Source: Adiantum capillus-veneris (Eukaryota; Streptophyta; Polypodiopsida; Polypodiales; Pteridaceae). Taken from it: 64,000 nt of DNA. Each line of letters opens with the position of its first letter. Within the stretch, counting starts at the first letter, position 1. Under the pieces are notes generated by a model, which was not told where the DNA came from, searched no databases, and saw only the letters and a program-made list of their open reading frames with translations. Shown one piece after another: positions 10,720 to 22,565 of this stretch. The translations under genes were made by a program, and so were the position numbers. The DNA lies in the NCBI GenBank assembly GCA_014529385.2, contig CM043950.1, forward strand, positions 65,676,935 to 65,740,934, in the 5' to 3' direction.

Positions 10720-12614
10720 TGTCGAGAAATTTGCGGTCTTGCCAGGAAAGCATCGGGCTTATGGCTGTGAGAGTTTGTGAGAGAACTAGACAAAAACTAT
10801 ATAAAGGAGTTAAACCATAGATGCCATGAAGACTAGGGTTTGGAAAGAAGTGCAATCAAAGAAGACTCACTCTTTCTCTCTTGCACTCACACACACAAAG
10901 AAAGAACGCAAAAGAGAATGTCATAACAATACGAAGATGAAAACATCAAGGCTATGGTCATATCGTATCATGGGTAATATGAAAGAGTTAATGGATGAGT
11001 TAATGGCATTCAATCTTGGATGACCAAATAGACTACGAATTGTTCTTTGGAATTGTAGTTTTGTGCTTACCATAATATATATATTTTGTCTAGTGATTGG
11101 GATTAATTGTGTGTACAAATCCTCTTGGTTCATAGCAAGATAACTACGCTTACATCAAAAGAAAAATTATAGTCTATGAGAGGTAGTATGATGGGATCCG
11201 GTGATAGAAGTATTTCATTGAGTCTTTCAGGGCCGAAGAGAAATACTATACGTTGTTGAAAGTGTATTTTACGGCTAATCCATACGTTAATTCTAATAGA
11301 TCGTACAGAGTGAAAGCGATAGAAATGATCATCATGTGGGTTATTCATCTAGGATAGTATGTGAGAAATGTAGATATGAGAGAAGTGAAGAGATGAGAAG
11401 TTTCCCTCCCAAGCCCTATTCTTGCCCGTAGGCAATAAGGATACTGCGGGGAGAGATGTACCTGTAGCAAAGAGAACCTAGAGAGGATGAATTACTAAGA
11501 ATGAGAGAGATAGGTTTGGTTAAGGAGATGAGATTAGATACATATATATATGTTGGATTAGAGATGAAAATGAAAACAACAAGAAATCAAGAAAACATCA
11601 ATGTAGAACACATCTTACTTGAAACCCTTCGGCACCATTATTGATGGGAGAGAGAAGAAGAGGGGAGAATTCAACGTTGATTGATACGCCAAGTACAACA
11701 CCTTCTTTGATTAGAGTTGATCCTCCAAGGATGGCGTACAAGAATGGCTAGTTTTCCTCTAGGAGAAAGTGTAGGCTTGGGATTATGTTAATGGGGCTAA
11801 GTACAATTAGGCATTACTACTCACTCCCTCAAGAATTCCTCTCATCAATGGCTTGAATGCTTGAGTCCCTGCATGATGTGGGCAGACTGGGGTCCAGTAT
11901 TTTGATCATATCTCCTCAGCCGTGGCTCCAAATAAAAAAGTTAAAATATGGGCAGAAACTTCAGCTCATTAGCTACGATTTTCATTCTAAAATCGTTTTC
12001 CAATTCGGATTGGAACCTTGTGTAAAAAATTCATCAAAATAGGGTCCATTTATGGCAGCAAAAGTCTTCATGTGGTCTCCTTAGCCTAAATTTTCATTTA
12101 ATTCCAAAGGACACCTCATGCCATATGAAAGCATGACATTGCTCCTTCACAAAGTTTTGTAATCATGCTTGCAATAATGCATTAAAATAAGTGTATCTTT
12201 GAAATCATGCCACCTAGTGTCCCACTAGGATTTGATTCTCTCCTTGTAGCTATTTAAAAAGAAATATAAGAAAAGTATTAAAAATACATAGAATATATAT
12301 ATATTGGAGTTTACCCTAGATATAGGATCTAGCTAGGGTGTGAGATGATAATGAAATAGTAGAAATAAAGAATCAATGTTTTTTGCCCCAAGTTAAAAAG
12401 GCGAAGCTATTGATGCTTTTCCCATAGTATTTTCTGATGGTAAAGTAAGGATAGGTTACCCTTGAGAAAAATAATAGGATGAGATAGAAGGCTTATTATT
12501 ATACTTAAATATGCATATGTACACTATAGGAAATATAATTATGTATCTAAAAAAATACAAGATAGATCTTGTAGCATGCGTTCCCACTATGTACGTGTCA
12601 CAGCACGACATTCA
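10720..12614 (-). repeat. Complete gypsy LTR shared by two elements (1,895 bp)
   Basis: On the minus strand the LTR begins TGAATG after a polypurine tract and ends CTCGACA before the primer-binding site. It is both the 5' LTR of copy 1 and the 3' LTR of truncated copy 2. The interior is AT-rich and I see no coding region in it. Confidence 0.8.
10798..10806 (-). promoter_or_regulatory. Possible TATA box of gypsy LTR
   Basis: The minus strand reads TTTATATAG about 80 bp before the LTR end. This could drive a transcript starting near 10,770. The position is plausible but unconfirmed. Confidence 0.35.
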
Positions 12615-14032
12615 CCCCCTCTAAACCTGCACATCCTCCGGTATGTGCCACATTGTCTCTTTGTAAGAATAGACCTCTTGTACATCTTCCTTGTCTTCTT
12701 CTTCACTGGATGATTCCAGAGCTTCATGTTCACTTTGATCTTCACCTGTGTTTTTCTCTTCTTCCTCATCAATATCTTCTAGATCATTGTCTTCTCTTCT
12801 CTTAAACATTTTAATCCTTTTTCCTACAATGGGAATCTTTACTTTTGTACCATCTAGTTCAGACAAGCTGTAAGTAGCATTTTCATGCACATGCTTTACA
12901 ACATACGGTCCAAACCATCTTTTTGAGAACTTATGCATGACTGTGTGCTGGTTATCAAGGCTACTATCATACACTAAAACCCAGTCACCTTTGTCAATTG
13001 CTTTGCTCCTGAGTTGATGTCGCTTATCAAAATAGTCCTTGTTTTTCAACCTTGCATTTTTGAGTCGTTCTTTTGCAGCTTCAATGTCTCCAGGTCTTCT
13101 CTCTAGCTGCCTTATACGCAGTGCAAGGAGATCTTCCCTACTAAGTCCCTCTTGCCAAGGTAGTACATTCCATGTGGGAATTGTATCCTTAATCGGCATC
13201 ACTGGCTTTTGACCATGCATTAGCTCCGCAGGCATGTAGCCAGTTACTGAGCTATGTGTTGTACGATCAGCCCATAAAGCATATGGTAACAATTTTGGCC
13301 ACTCACCAACTCTTCCTTCGCAAGCCTTGGCCAAAGCTTTGATGATAGGAGGATGCCCTCTTTCACTCTTTCCATTGCCTTCAGGGTTGTAAGCTGTAGT
13401 AAGAGAAAGCTTGATCCCTAATCTAGAAAAGAACTCCCTTGCTTCTTCGGCATCCAGTTCACCTCGATCTGCAGTGATTTGTCCCACACAACCATAACGG
13501 CAAATCACCTCATCAAGAAGGAATCTGCACACAGCTTCTGTGGTCTTATCTATTAATGCTCTTTCTTCAACCTGGTTAGTTAGGTCCTCTCGTGCAAGAA
13601 CCAAGTATCTCATCTGCCAGAGTCCTAAAGGCATCGTGACTAGATCCACAACCCATTTATAGTGCATGGCTAGTGGATATGTAGGGTGCAATCCATCACG
13701 ATGTCGAACATTTGAATACATTGGACAAGTTACACATGACTCTACAAACTGAGATACATCTTTATACATACCCTTCCACCAGTATTTTTCTTTCAACTTG
13801 GAGAAGGTTGCCCACACACCCCTGTGTCCAGCCCATAGACTCTCATGAAACTCTTGCATGGGCTTTACTTGAGTCTCTTTTTTACATATAACCCGTTGTG
13901 GTGTAGCACCCTTTTATTTAGGATGCTTCCACAAGTAACCATCCCTTAAAAAGTACCCATATGCTTTCCTGCGTATCCTCGTGAATTCTTGTTCAGACCA
14001 ATCATCCTGTTTTGTTAGAGTAGTCAAGTACC
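12615..14032 (-). mobile_element. Ty3/gypsy copy 2, only the integrase end left
   Basis: This is nearly identical to 281-1,700 of copy 1 and lies just upstream of the shared LTR. Homology stops after CAAGTACC at 14,032, where satellite DNA begins. The rest of the element (gag, protease, reverse transcriptase, other LTR) is absent from this side. Confidence 0.88.
12621..13859 (-). CDS. Gypsy integrase, open reading frame in copy 2
   Basis: An uninterrupted 412-residue frame begins MQEFHESLW. The zinc-binding domain is H5-X6-H12-X29-C42-X2-C45. The catalytic core has D72, D131 and E166, which gives the D,D35E spacing. The C-terminal part has a GPY/F-like segment (RWFGPYVVKHV) and then an acidic serine/glutamate tail without a visible chromodomain. 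Copy 1 has a 2-bp insertion here that breaks the frame. The upstream stop (near 13,914) means this is a domain left open by chance within a truncated element, not a stand-alone gene. The start is nominal. Confidence 0.75.
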   Translation of the reverse strand: MQEFHESLWAGHRGVWATFSKLKEKYWWKGMYKDVSQFVESCVTCPMYSNVRHRDGLHPTYPLAMHYKWVVDLVTMPLGLWQMRYLVLAREDLTNQVEERALIDKTTEAVCRFLLDEVICRYGCVGQITADRGELDAEEAREFFSRLGIKLSLTTAYNPEGNGKSERGHPPIIKALAKACEGRVGEWPKLLPYALWADRTTHSSVTGYMPAELMHGQKPVMPIKDTIPTWNVLPWQEGLSREDLLALRIRQLERRPGDIEAAKERLKNARLKNKDYFDKRHQLRSKAIDKGDWVLVYDSSLDNQHTVMHKFSKRWFGPYVVKHVHENATYSLSELDGTKVKIPIVGKRIKMFKRREDNDLEDIDEEEEKNTGEDQSEHEALESSSEEEDKEDVQEVYSYKETMWHIPEDVQV

Positions 14033-17000
14033 ATGGTCTACGATGGCACAATCGCCCGTTATTTACCATTGGGTCCTTAGTGAAACCAAAACGAAAAAAT
14101 TGGCGATTGTTCTACCCTAAGACCGACCAGACGAGAGCGGATGGCCATGAAACTTTTTTGGGGCAAGGAAAGCACATAAAAACCCACCCCTAAAAAGTTT
14201 TATGGGATTCAAAATCCGTCTCGATGGGCTACAGTGGCACAATCGCCAATTTTTTACCATTGGGCCCTTAGCGAATCCAAAACGAAAGAATTGGCGATTG
14301 TGCCACCCTAAACAGATGAGACGGGAGTGGATGGCCATGAAACTTTGCAGGGGTAGGGAAAGCACTTGAATACCCACCCTTGAAAAATTTCATGGGCAAC
14401 GCAACATGTCTCGATGGTCTACTATGGCACAATCGCCAGTTTTTGACCATTAGGCCCTTAACGAAGCCAAAACGTAAAAATTGGCGATTGTGCCACCCTA
14501 AACGGACGAGACGGGAGTAGATGGACATGAAACTTTGGAGGGGCAGGGAAAGCACTTGAATATGCACCCCTACAAAGTTTTATGGGCAACACAACCTGTC
14601 TGGACTGTCTACTATGGCACAATCACCACTTTTTGACCATCAAGCCCTTAGCGAAGCCAAAACGAAAAAATTGGCGATTGTGCCACCGTAGACTGAGGAG
14701 ACAGGAGCGGATGGCCATGAAACATTGCAAGGGTAGGGAAAGCATTTAAATACCAACCCCTGTAAAGTTTCATGGGCATCTCAATCTGTCTCGACGCTCT
14801 ACGATGGCACAATTACGAGGTTTTAACAGTTGGGCCCATAGTGAATCCAAATCGAAAGAATTGGCGATCGTGCTACCCTAGACAAACGAGGGAGGGAATG
14901 GCCATGAAACTTTGCAGGGACAGGGACAGTTTACTATGGCACAATCGCCAATTTTTGACCATTAGGCCCTTAGCGAAGCCAAAACAAAAAAAAAATGGTG
15001 ATTGTGCCACCATAGACCAACGAGACTGGAGCGGATGTCCATGAAACATTGCAAGGGTAGGAAAAGAATCTAAATTCCTATCCCTATAAAGTTTCATGAG
15101 CATTGCAATCCGTCAATCACCAGTCTTTGACCATTGGGCCCTTACCGAAGCCAAAACAAAAAAAATTGACGATTGTGCTACCCTAGACCGACGAGATGGG
15201 AGCGAATGGCCATGAAACTTTTCAGGGGCAAGGAAAGCACCTAAATCCCCATCGTTGCAAAGTTTTATGGGCGTCACAATCCGTCTCGACGGGCTATGGT
15301 TGCACAATCGCCAGTTTTTGACCATTGGACCCTTAGCGAATCCAATACAAAAGAATTGGCGATTGTGCCACCCTAGACAGACAAAACGGGAGCACATGGC
15401 CATGAAACTTTGCAGGAGGAGGGAAAGCACTTGAGTACCTACCCATGCAAAGTTTCATGGAAAACACAACCCGTCTCGACGGTCTACTATCGCACAATCG
15501 CCAGTTTTTGACCATTAGGCCCTTAGCGAAGCCAAAACGAAAAAATTGGCGATTCAGCCACCCTAGACCGATGAGAGGGAAGCGGATGGCCATGAAACGT
15601 TGCAAGGGCATGGAAAGCATCTAAATCCCCATCCCTATAAATTTTCATGGGCATCGCAATCCGTCTTAACAGTCTACGATGGCACAATTACCGATTTTTT
15701 ACCATTGGGCCCTTAACGAAGCCAAAACGAAAAAATTGGCGATTGTGGTATCCTAGACCGACGCGATAGGAGTGGAAGGCTATGAAAGTTTGCAGGGGTA
15801 GGGAAAGGACCTTGGAAAGTTTCATGGATACACAATCCGTCTCGGCAAGCTACGGTGGCACAATCACGAGTTTTTGACCATTGGATCCTTAGCGAAGCCA
15901 AAACGAAAAAATTGGCGATTGTGCCACCCTAGACCAACGAGACGGGAACGGATGGCTGTGAAACATTGCAGGGGTAGGGAAAGCACCTAGATCCTTGTCC
16001 TTGCAAAGTTTTGTGGGCAGCATTGCAATCCGTCTCGACGGGCTACGGTGGCACAATCACCAGTTTTTGACCATTGGGCCCTTAGCCAAGCCAGAACAAA
16101 CAAATTGGCGATTATGTCACCCTAGACCTACGAGATGGGAATGATGGCCACGAAACATTGCAGGCACAGGGAAAGAACCTAAATATTTTCCCCTACAAAG
16201 TTTCGTGGGCAATGGAATCTGTTTCGATGGGCTACAGTGGCAAAATCGCCAGGTTCTGACCATTGGGCCCTTACTGAAGCCAAAATGCAAAAATTGGCGA
16301 TTGTGCCACCCTAGACTGACAAGACGGGAGTGGATGGCCATGAAAAGTTGCAAGGGGAAGGAAAGCATCTAAATCCTTGCCCATGTAAAGTTTCATGGGC
16401 ATCGTAATCTGTCGCGACGGTCTACGGTGGCACAATCACCAGTTTTTTACCATTGGCTCCTTAGCCAAGCCAAAACGAAAAAATTGGCGATTGTGCTACC
16501 CTAGACCGACGAGACGGGAGCGGATGGCCATGAAACTTTTTAGAGGCAAGGAAAGCACCTAAATCCCCGCCCGTGCAAAGTTTTATGGGCATCACAATCC
16601 ATCTCGACGGGCTACGGTGGCACAATCACCAATTTTTTACCATTGGGCCCTTAGCGAATCCAAAACGAAAGAATTGGTGATTGTGCCACCCTAGGCTGAC
16701 GAGACCGGAGCGTATGGCAGTGAAACTTTGCACGGGTATGAAAAGCACTTGAATACCCACCCTTGGAAAAGAAAATGGGCAACACAACCCGTCTCGACGG
16801 TCTACTTTGGCACAATCGCCACTTTTTGACCATTAGGCCCTTAGCGAAGCCAAAATGAAAAAATTGGTGATTGTGCCACCCTAGACCTACGAGACGGGAA
16901 AGAATGGCCATGAAACATTGCAGGCATAGGGAAAGCACCTAAATATTTTCCCCTACAAAGTTTCATGGGCAACGTAATCCCTTTGGATGGGCTACGGTGG

Positions 17001-18112
17001 CACAATCGTCAATTCTTGACCATTGGGTCCTTAGCGAAGCCAAAACGAAAAAATTGGTGATTGTGCCACCCTAGACCAACGAGACAAAAACGGATGGCCA
17101 TGAAACATTGTGGGGACAGGGAAAGCACCCAAATTTCTGTCTTTGCAAAGTTTCATGGGTATCGCAATCTTTCTCGACGGGCTACGTTGGCACAATCACT
17201 AGTTTTATACCATTGGGCCCTTAGCAAAGCCAGGACAAAATATTTAGCGATTGTGCCACCCTAGACCTACGAGACGTGAAAGGATGGCCATGAAACATTT
17301 CAGGTGCAGGGAAAGCACGTAAATATTTGCCCCTACAAAGTTTAATGGGCAATGCAATCTGTTTCGAAGGGCTACGATGGCACAATCACCAGTTTTTGAC
17401 CATTGGGCCCTTAGCAAAGCCAAAACAAAAAAATTGGCGATTGTGCCACCCTAGACCCACGAGACGGGAGCAGATGGCCATGAAACGTTGCAAGGAAGGG
17501 GAAAGCATGTAAATATTTGCCCAAGCAAAGTTTCACGGGCATCGCAATCATCTCGACGGTCTACGTTGGCACAATCGCCAGTTCTTTACTATTGGGCCCT
17601 TAACGAAGCCAAAATGAAAAAATTGGCGATTGTGCTACCCTAGACCGACGAGACGGGAGCGGATGGCCATGAAACTTTCTAGGGGCAAGGAAAGATCTAA
17701 ATCCCCACCCATGCAAAGTTTTATCGGCATCACAATTCATTTGACGGGCTACGGTGGCAGAATCGCAAGTTATTGACCATTGGGCCCTTAGCGAATCCAA
17801 ATCGAAAGAATTGGCGATTGTGCCACCCTAGACAGACGAGACGGAAGCGAACGGCCATGAAACTTTGCAGGGGTAAGGAAAGCACTTGAATACCCACCCC
17901 TGCAAAGTTTCATGGGTAACACAACCCGTCTCGACGGTCTACTATGGCACAATCACCAGGTTTTCGCCATTAGGTCCTTAGCAAAGCCAAAACAAAAATA
18001 TTGGCGATTGTGCCACCCTAGAGTTACAAGACAGGAGCAGATGGCCATGAAACATTACAACAGCACAGAAAGAATCCAAATCCTCACCTCTTTAAAGTTT
18101 CATGGGGATCGT
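14033..18112. repeat. Dyad satellite array 1 (about 21 monomers)
   Basis: The motif GGCACAATC recurs at 14,045, 14,236, 14,426, 14,616 and 14,806, so the monomer is about 190 bp. Each monomer holds GGCACAATCGCC and, about 45-60 bp later, its reverse complement GGCGATTGTGCC. It also holds CCATGAAACTTTGCAGGGG and its complement CCCCTGCAAAGTTTCATGG. Monomers differ from each other by many substitutions, so this array is old. The left edge abuts gypsy copy 2 and the right edge stops within CATGGGGATCG. Short open frames here are not genes. Confidence 0.92.
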
Positions 18113-18682
18113 TGTCGTGCTGGTCCGCTTCCATGATAAGAAAAAGAGTAGATAAATGCAAGCTAAGATTCTTTGAACCCTACACATGTATTGAGGAGTG
18201 ATCAGGGCTTGTTAACAGGCCAAGTATAATTATTAATGTATGCCAGATGCACCTTAAAAGGGCCAACAGATGCCTTAATGATGCCAAAACTGATTATGCT
18301 TGAAGTGAGCACAAATGGAAGATTATGATCTAGAACTGCAGTGCTCGAAGTGCTCTACGAGCATGTCTTTACGGCTCGTCCATTGGAGCTATGGTGAAGA
18401 AGTTATGGCAGTTCGAAGTTTGAGTCGATTGCAGATCCATACCAGATTGGGAAACTACAGCTGAGGGGATAGAAATGAAATGAATGCATGGGCCTAAAGT
18501 GCTCACTTTGTGGAGCGCGTCGGTCTTTTCAGATCGATGATCGGATTTACGGTTGCCAAGATATTGGCCGTTAAATATTCACCGGGGGGGCGGTTTCGTA
18601 CCCGGTCGGCTCGGTTGGTGTCTCAGCTGGGAGTTTCTGTCTTTCGTCCAGGTTTTCGAATGTATGGAGCAGTAATTGGTTT
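18113..18682. other. Unrecognised intergenic DNA
   Basis: After the satellite edge there is unique-looking sequence with no clear coding signal, repeat or RNA gene that I recognise. It may include more decayed PPR sequence, since a PPR fragment follows directly. Confidence 0.5.
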
Positions 18683-19020
18683 GAGGAGTATCACGATCGG
18701 AATCTCGTCTCTTGGAATGCAATGAGCACGAGATGACGAAATGTTGATACGGGCATCGAAGTTCAAGATGATAATGTTAGTCAAGGACTACTCTCAAAGA
18801 ATGTCGTGTTTGGCAGTGCTTTGCTAGATATGTATGCCAAATGTGGTGCCATAAATTTTTCGAGCTTCGTGTCTGGAATGTCGGCTCTTGCAATGCTTTA
18901 AACTAAATATATGCCAAATATGGTTGTGTATGCCGTTAGTTACGAAGTACAAAAAGTTCATGATGAACTCTATATCCGAAATGTTGGCTCATGGGGAATA
19001 TTGATTGCGGGATATGCTTT
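18683..19020 (+). pseudogene. PPR-protein fossil (PLS type)
   Basis: Several short peptides typical of plant PLS-class pentatricopeptide repeat proteins appear in order: DRNLVSWNAM at about 18,695, VVFGSALLDMYAKCGAI at 18,803, IYAKYGCV near 18,909, and EVQKVHDELYIRNVGSW then ILIAGYA from 18,943. The first two share a frame with a TGA between them; later ones need frame changes. Such proteins bind organellar RNA, often for editing. No intact frame remains, so this is a decayed fragment. Confidence rests on the characteristic AKCG and SWNAM signatures. Confidence 0.7.
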
Positions 19021-19998
<978 letters not shown>

Positions 19999-21029
19999 TT
20001 GCAAATGGATAGTAGCGCAGGAGATTACTGGCTTGGTGATGCTCAGGACCTTTCTTTCGATGAGATAGAAGGTGATGCTCAGGACCTCTCTTCAACGAGG
20101 TAGAAGATGATGCACAGCTCCTCTCTATCGACGAGATGGAAAGTGACTCACAGTTCCTCTATTTTGACGAGGTACAAGGTGGCCCAAGCAATGTTCAGCA
20201 GATGCACATCAATTCCATTAGCACTAGTATTCCAGTTGCATGTACCTGTAATCATGCTTTTCGTCGTGATTACAGGGCTGCAAAGAAACGCGCACAGAGA
20301 AGCAAGGAAAGACATCCTACGTCTGCTCTTGGATTACGGGAAGCCAGGTCAAGAAAGAACATTTTTGCAGCGGTGGCTCGATGTTAGTGCAAGCAAACAG
20401 TAGGGATTACAAAGAATGAGCAGAAGGAAATATTCCGGCAACTCCTGGACCACCAAACATTTTCCTTGCTGCAACCATCAAATTTCAGCAAAGTCGAAGA
20501 CACTGTTGTATCGGGTGTGCGCAACACTTTGACTCAAATCAAGGTCCCTCATTCAGCAAGTGAACTTTTTGTAAAGAGAAGCTCTTTGGCAAGATTCTAA
20601 ACAATAGTACAAACTCACAATCAGTAAACCAATCCAGAATGGCTAGTATCCTGGGGATCCATCGAAGGAATATAGCTGCAGCAAGCTCACGGCTAGAGAA
20701 TAAAGATGAAGATGAAGTGTTGCCATTGAGTTCTTGTGAGAGACAATTGCCACGAGAAACCGTTATTACCAATGAAACAAGAGATTTGGTATATGCCTTT
20801 TGGACATCAGAGAGCAGAGTTTCACCCAACAAGAAAGACATATGCAAGATGAGAATTGGAAGGAAAAGTGTCTCAAACATTTTATACATGTACTCGACGA
20901 ATCTCAGGTACCAACAGCTTCTAGTAATTGTACATCTTGTTTGGTGCTACTTAAGGCTTATTTGGTCCAGACAGTACCAAATTTGGTAGTCTGCTGTACG
21001 GCAGAGGGTGTTTATAGTACCAAAGAATA

Positions 21030-22375
21030 TCTATAAAGTACCAAATCCTAGCTATCGAGTGCCAAAGCCTATCCATAGAGTTTAAAACCCTCTCTATAGA
21101 GTACCAAAACCTAATTATCCAGTACCAATGCCTATGTATAGAGAACCAAAAGTCTATTTATAGAGTACCAAACTCAACGGATACCACCAAAGCCTCTCTG
21201 TAGAGTACCAAATCCTATCACTATAGGAACAGGATCTATTTATAGGGTACCCCACACTTTTGATAAAACAAAAGCCTATATGTAGAGCACCAAATCTTTT
21301 CTATCGAGTACCAAAGGCTATCTATGGAGTACCAAAGCACATTTGTAGAGTACCAAATCCGGTGTATCGAGTACCAAAGCCTATGTATGGAGTACCAAAG
21401 CAGATCTGTAGAGTACCAAATCCGGTATATCGAGTACAAAATCCTAGCTATCGAGTGCCAAAGCCTATCCATAGAGTTTCAAAACCTCTCGATAGAGTAC
21501 CAATACCTATTTATCCAGTACAATGCCTATGTATAGAGAACCAAAGTCTATTTACAGAGTACCAAACTCATCGGATACCACCAAAGACTATCTGTAGAGT
21601 ACCAAATATTCTCTGTAGAGTACCAAATCCTATCTGTAGAGTACCAAAGCCTATCACTATAGGACCAAACTCTATTTACAGGGTATCCCACACTTCTGAT
21701 AGTACCAAAGCCTATATGTAGAGTATCAAATACTGTCTATTGAGTACCAAAGGCTATCTATGAAGTACCAAAGCACATATGTAGAGTACCAAATCCGGTA
21801 TATCGAGTGCCAAAGCCTATCTATGGAGTACCAACTCAGATCTGTAGAGTACCAAATCCGGTATATCGAGTACAAAATCCTAGCGATCGAGTGCCAAAGC
21901 CTATCCATAGAGTTTCAAACCCTCTCGACAGAGTACCAAAACCTATTTATCCAGTAGCAATGCCTATGTATAGAGAACCAAAGTCTATTTACAGGGTACC
22001 AAACTCATCGGATACCACCAAAGACTATCTGTAGAGTACCAAATCCTCTCTGAAGAGTACCGATCCTATCTGTAGAGTACCAAATCCTACCACTATAGGA
22101 CCAAAGTCTATTTACAGGGTACCCCACACTTCTGATAGTACCAAAGCCTATATGTAGAGTACCAAACTCATCGGATACCACCAAAGACTATCTGTAGAGT
22201 ACCAAATCCTCTCTGAAGAGTACCAGATCCTATCTGTAGAGTACCAAAGCCTACCACTATAGGAACAAAGTCTATTTACAGGGTACCCCACACTTATGAT
22301 AGTACCAAAGCCTATATGTAGAGTACCAAATAATATCTATAGAGTACCAAAGCCTACCGACAGTACCAAATCTAC
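21030..22375 (+). repeat. 21-bp TACCAAA tandem repeat in intron
   Basis: The unit is about 20-21 bp, of the form GTACCAAATCCTATCTGTAGA, with many variants. Blocks repeat at a higher order of about 435 bp, with markers AGTACCAAAGCCTATATG at about 21,703 and 22,138 and a related block near 21,267. Because 21 bp is seven codons, long open frames of YRVPKPI-type heptads appear on the plus strand. These are by-products of the period. Confidence 0.88.
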
Positions 22376-22565
22376 GGTACCATATTTGGAACTTTTTGGT
22401 ACTGTTGAACTTGGGTGCACGTCTGTCCACTATTACAGTACCAAATTTGGTACTGTTGAACTTGGGTGCACGTCTGTCCACTATTACAGTACCAAATTTG
22501 GTACTTTTTGGTACTATTGAACTTGGGTGCACATTTGTCCACTATTACAATACCATATTTGGAAC
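22376..22565 (+). repeat. 51-62 bp repeat with TACCAAATTTGGTA palindrome
   Basis: About three units contain GAACTTGGGTGCACGTCTGT, then CCACTATTACAGTACCAAAT, and a TTTTTGGTACT spacer of variable copy. The same unit recurs at 24,830-25,320 on the plus strand and at about 26,565-26,690 on the minus strand. TACCAAATTTGGTA is a perfect 14-bp palindrome. Confidence 0.85.

Larger units (their letters stand above)
1..12614 (-). mobile_element. Ty3/gypsy LTR retrotransposon, copy 1, split by a nested copia
   Basis: On the minus strand the order is LTR (10,720-12,614), primer-binding site, gag, protease, reverse transcriptase, RNase H, integrase, polypurine tract, LTR (1-280 in view). Integrase after RNase H defines Ty3/gypsy. 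A copia element occupies about 4,479-9,277 between gag and protease. No chromodomain is visible after integrase; the C-terminal tail is acidic instead. The copy is dead: in-frame stops near 10,348, 2,158 and 1,582, a frame change between protease and reverse transcriptase, and a 2-bp insertion near 1,281 relative to copy 2. Confidence 0.9.

Noticed and set aside
14033-18112. Dozens of 60-119 codon open frames on both strands in the satellite (also 33,541-49,415 and 53,883-64,000)
   Set aside because: They recur with the satellite period, lack consistent starts, and mirror each other between strands because the monomer is a dyad. They are by-products of the repeat, not genes.
14033-18112. CRISPR-like array
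   Set aside because: Regular spacing and internal palindromes are superficially similar, but the whole 190-bp monomer is repeated, with no unique spacers, and the DNA is plainly eukaryotic.
21236-22034. Tyr-Arg-Val-Pro heptad frames and their antisense Trp-Tyr-Ser frames
   Set aside because: A 21-bp repeat equals seven codons, so frames stay open without coding. The stretch lies in an inferred intron.
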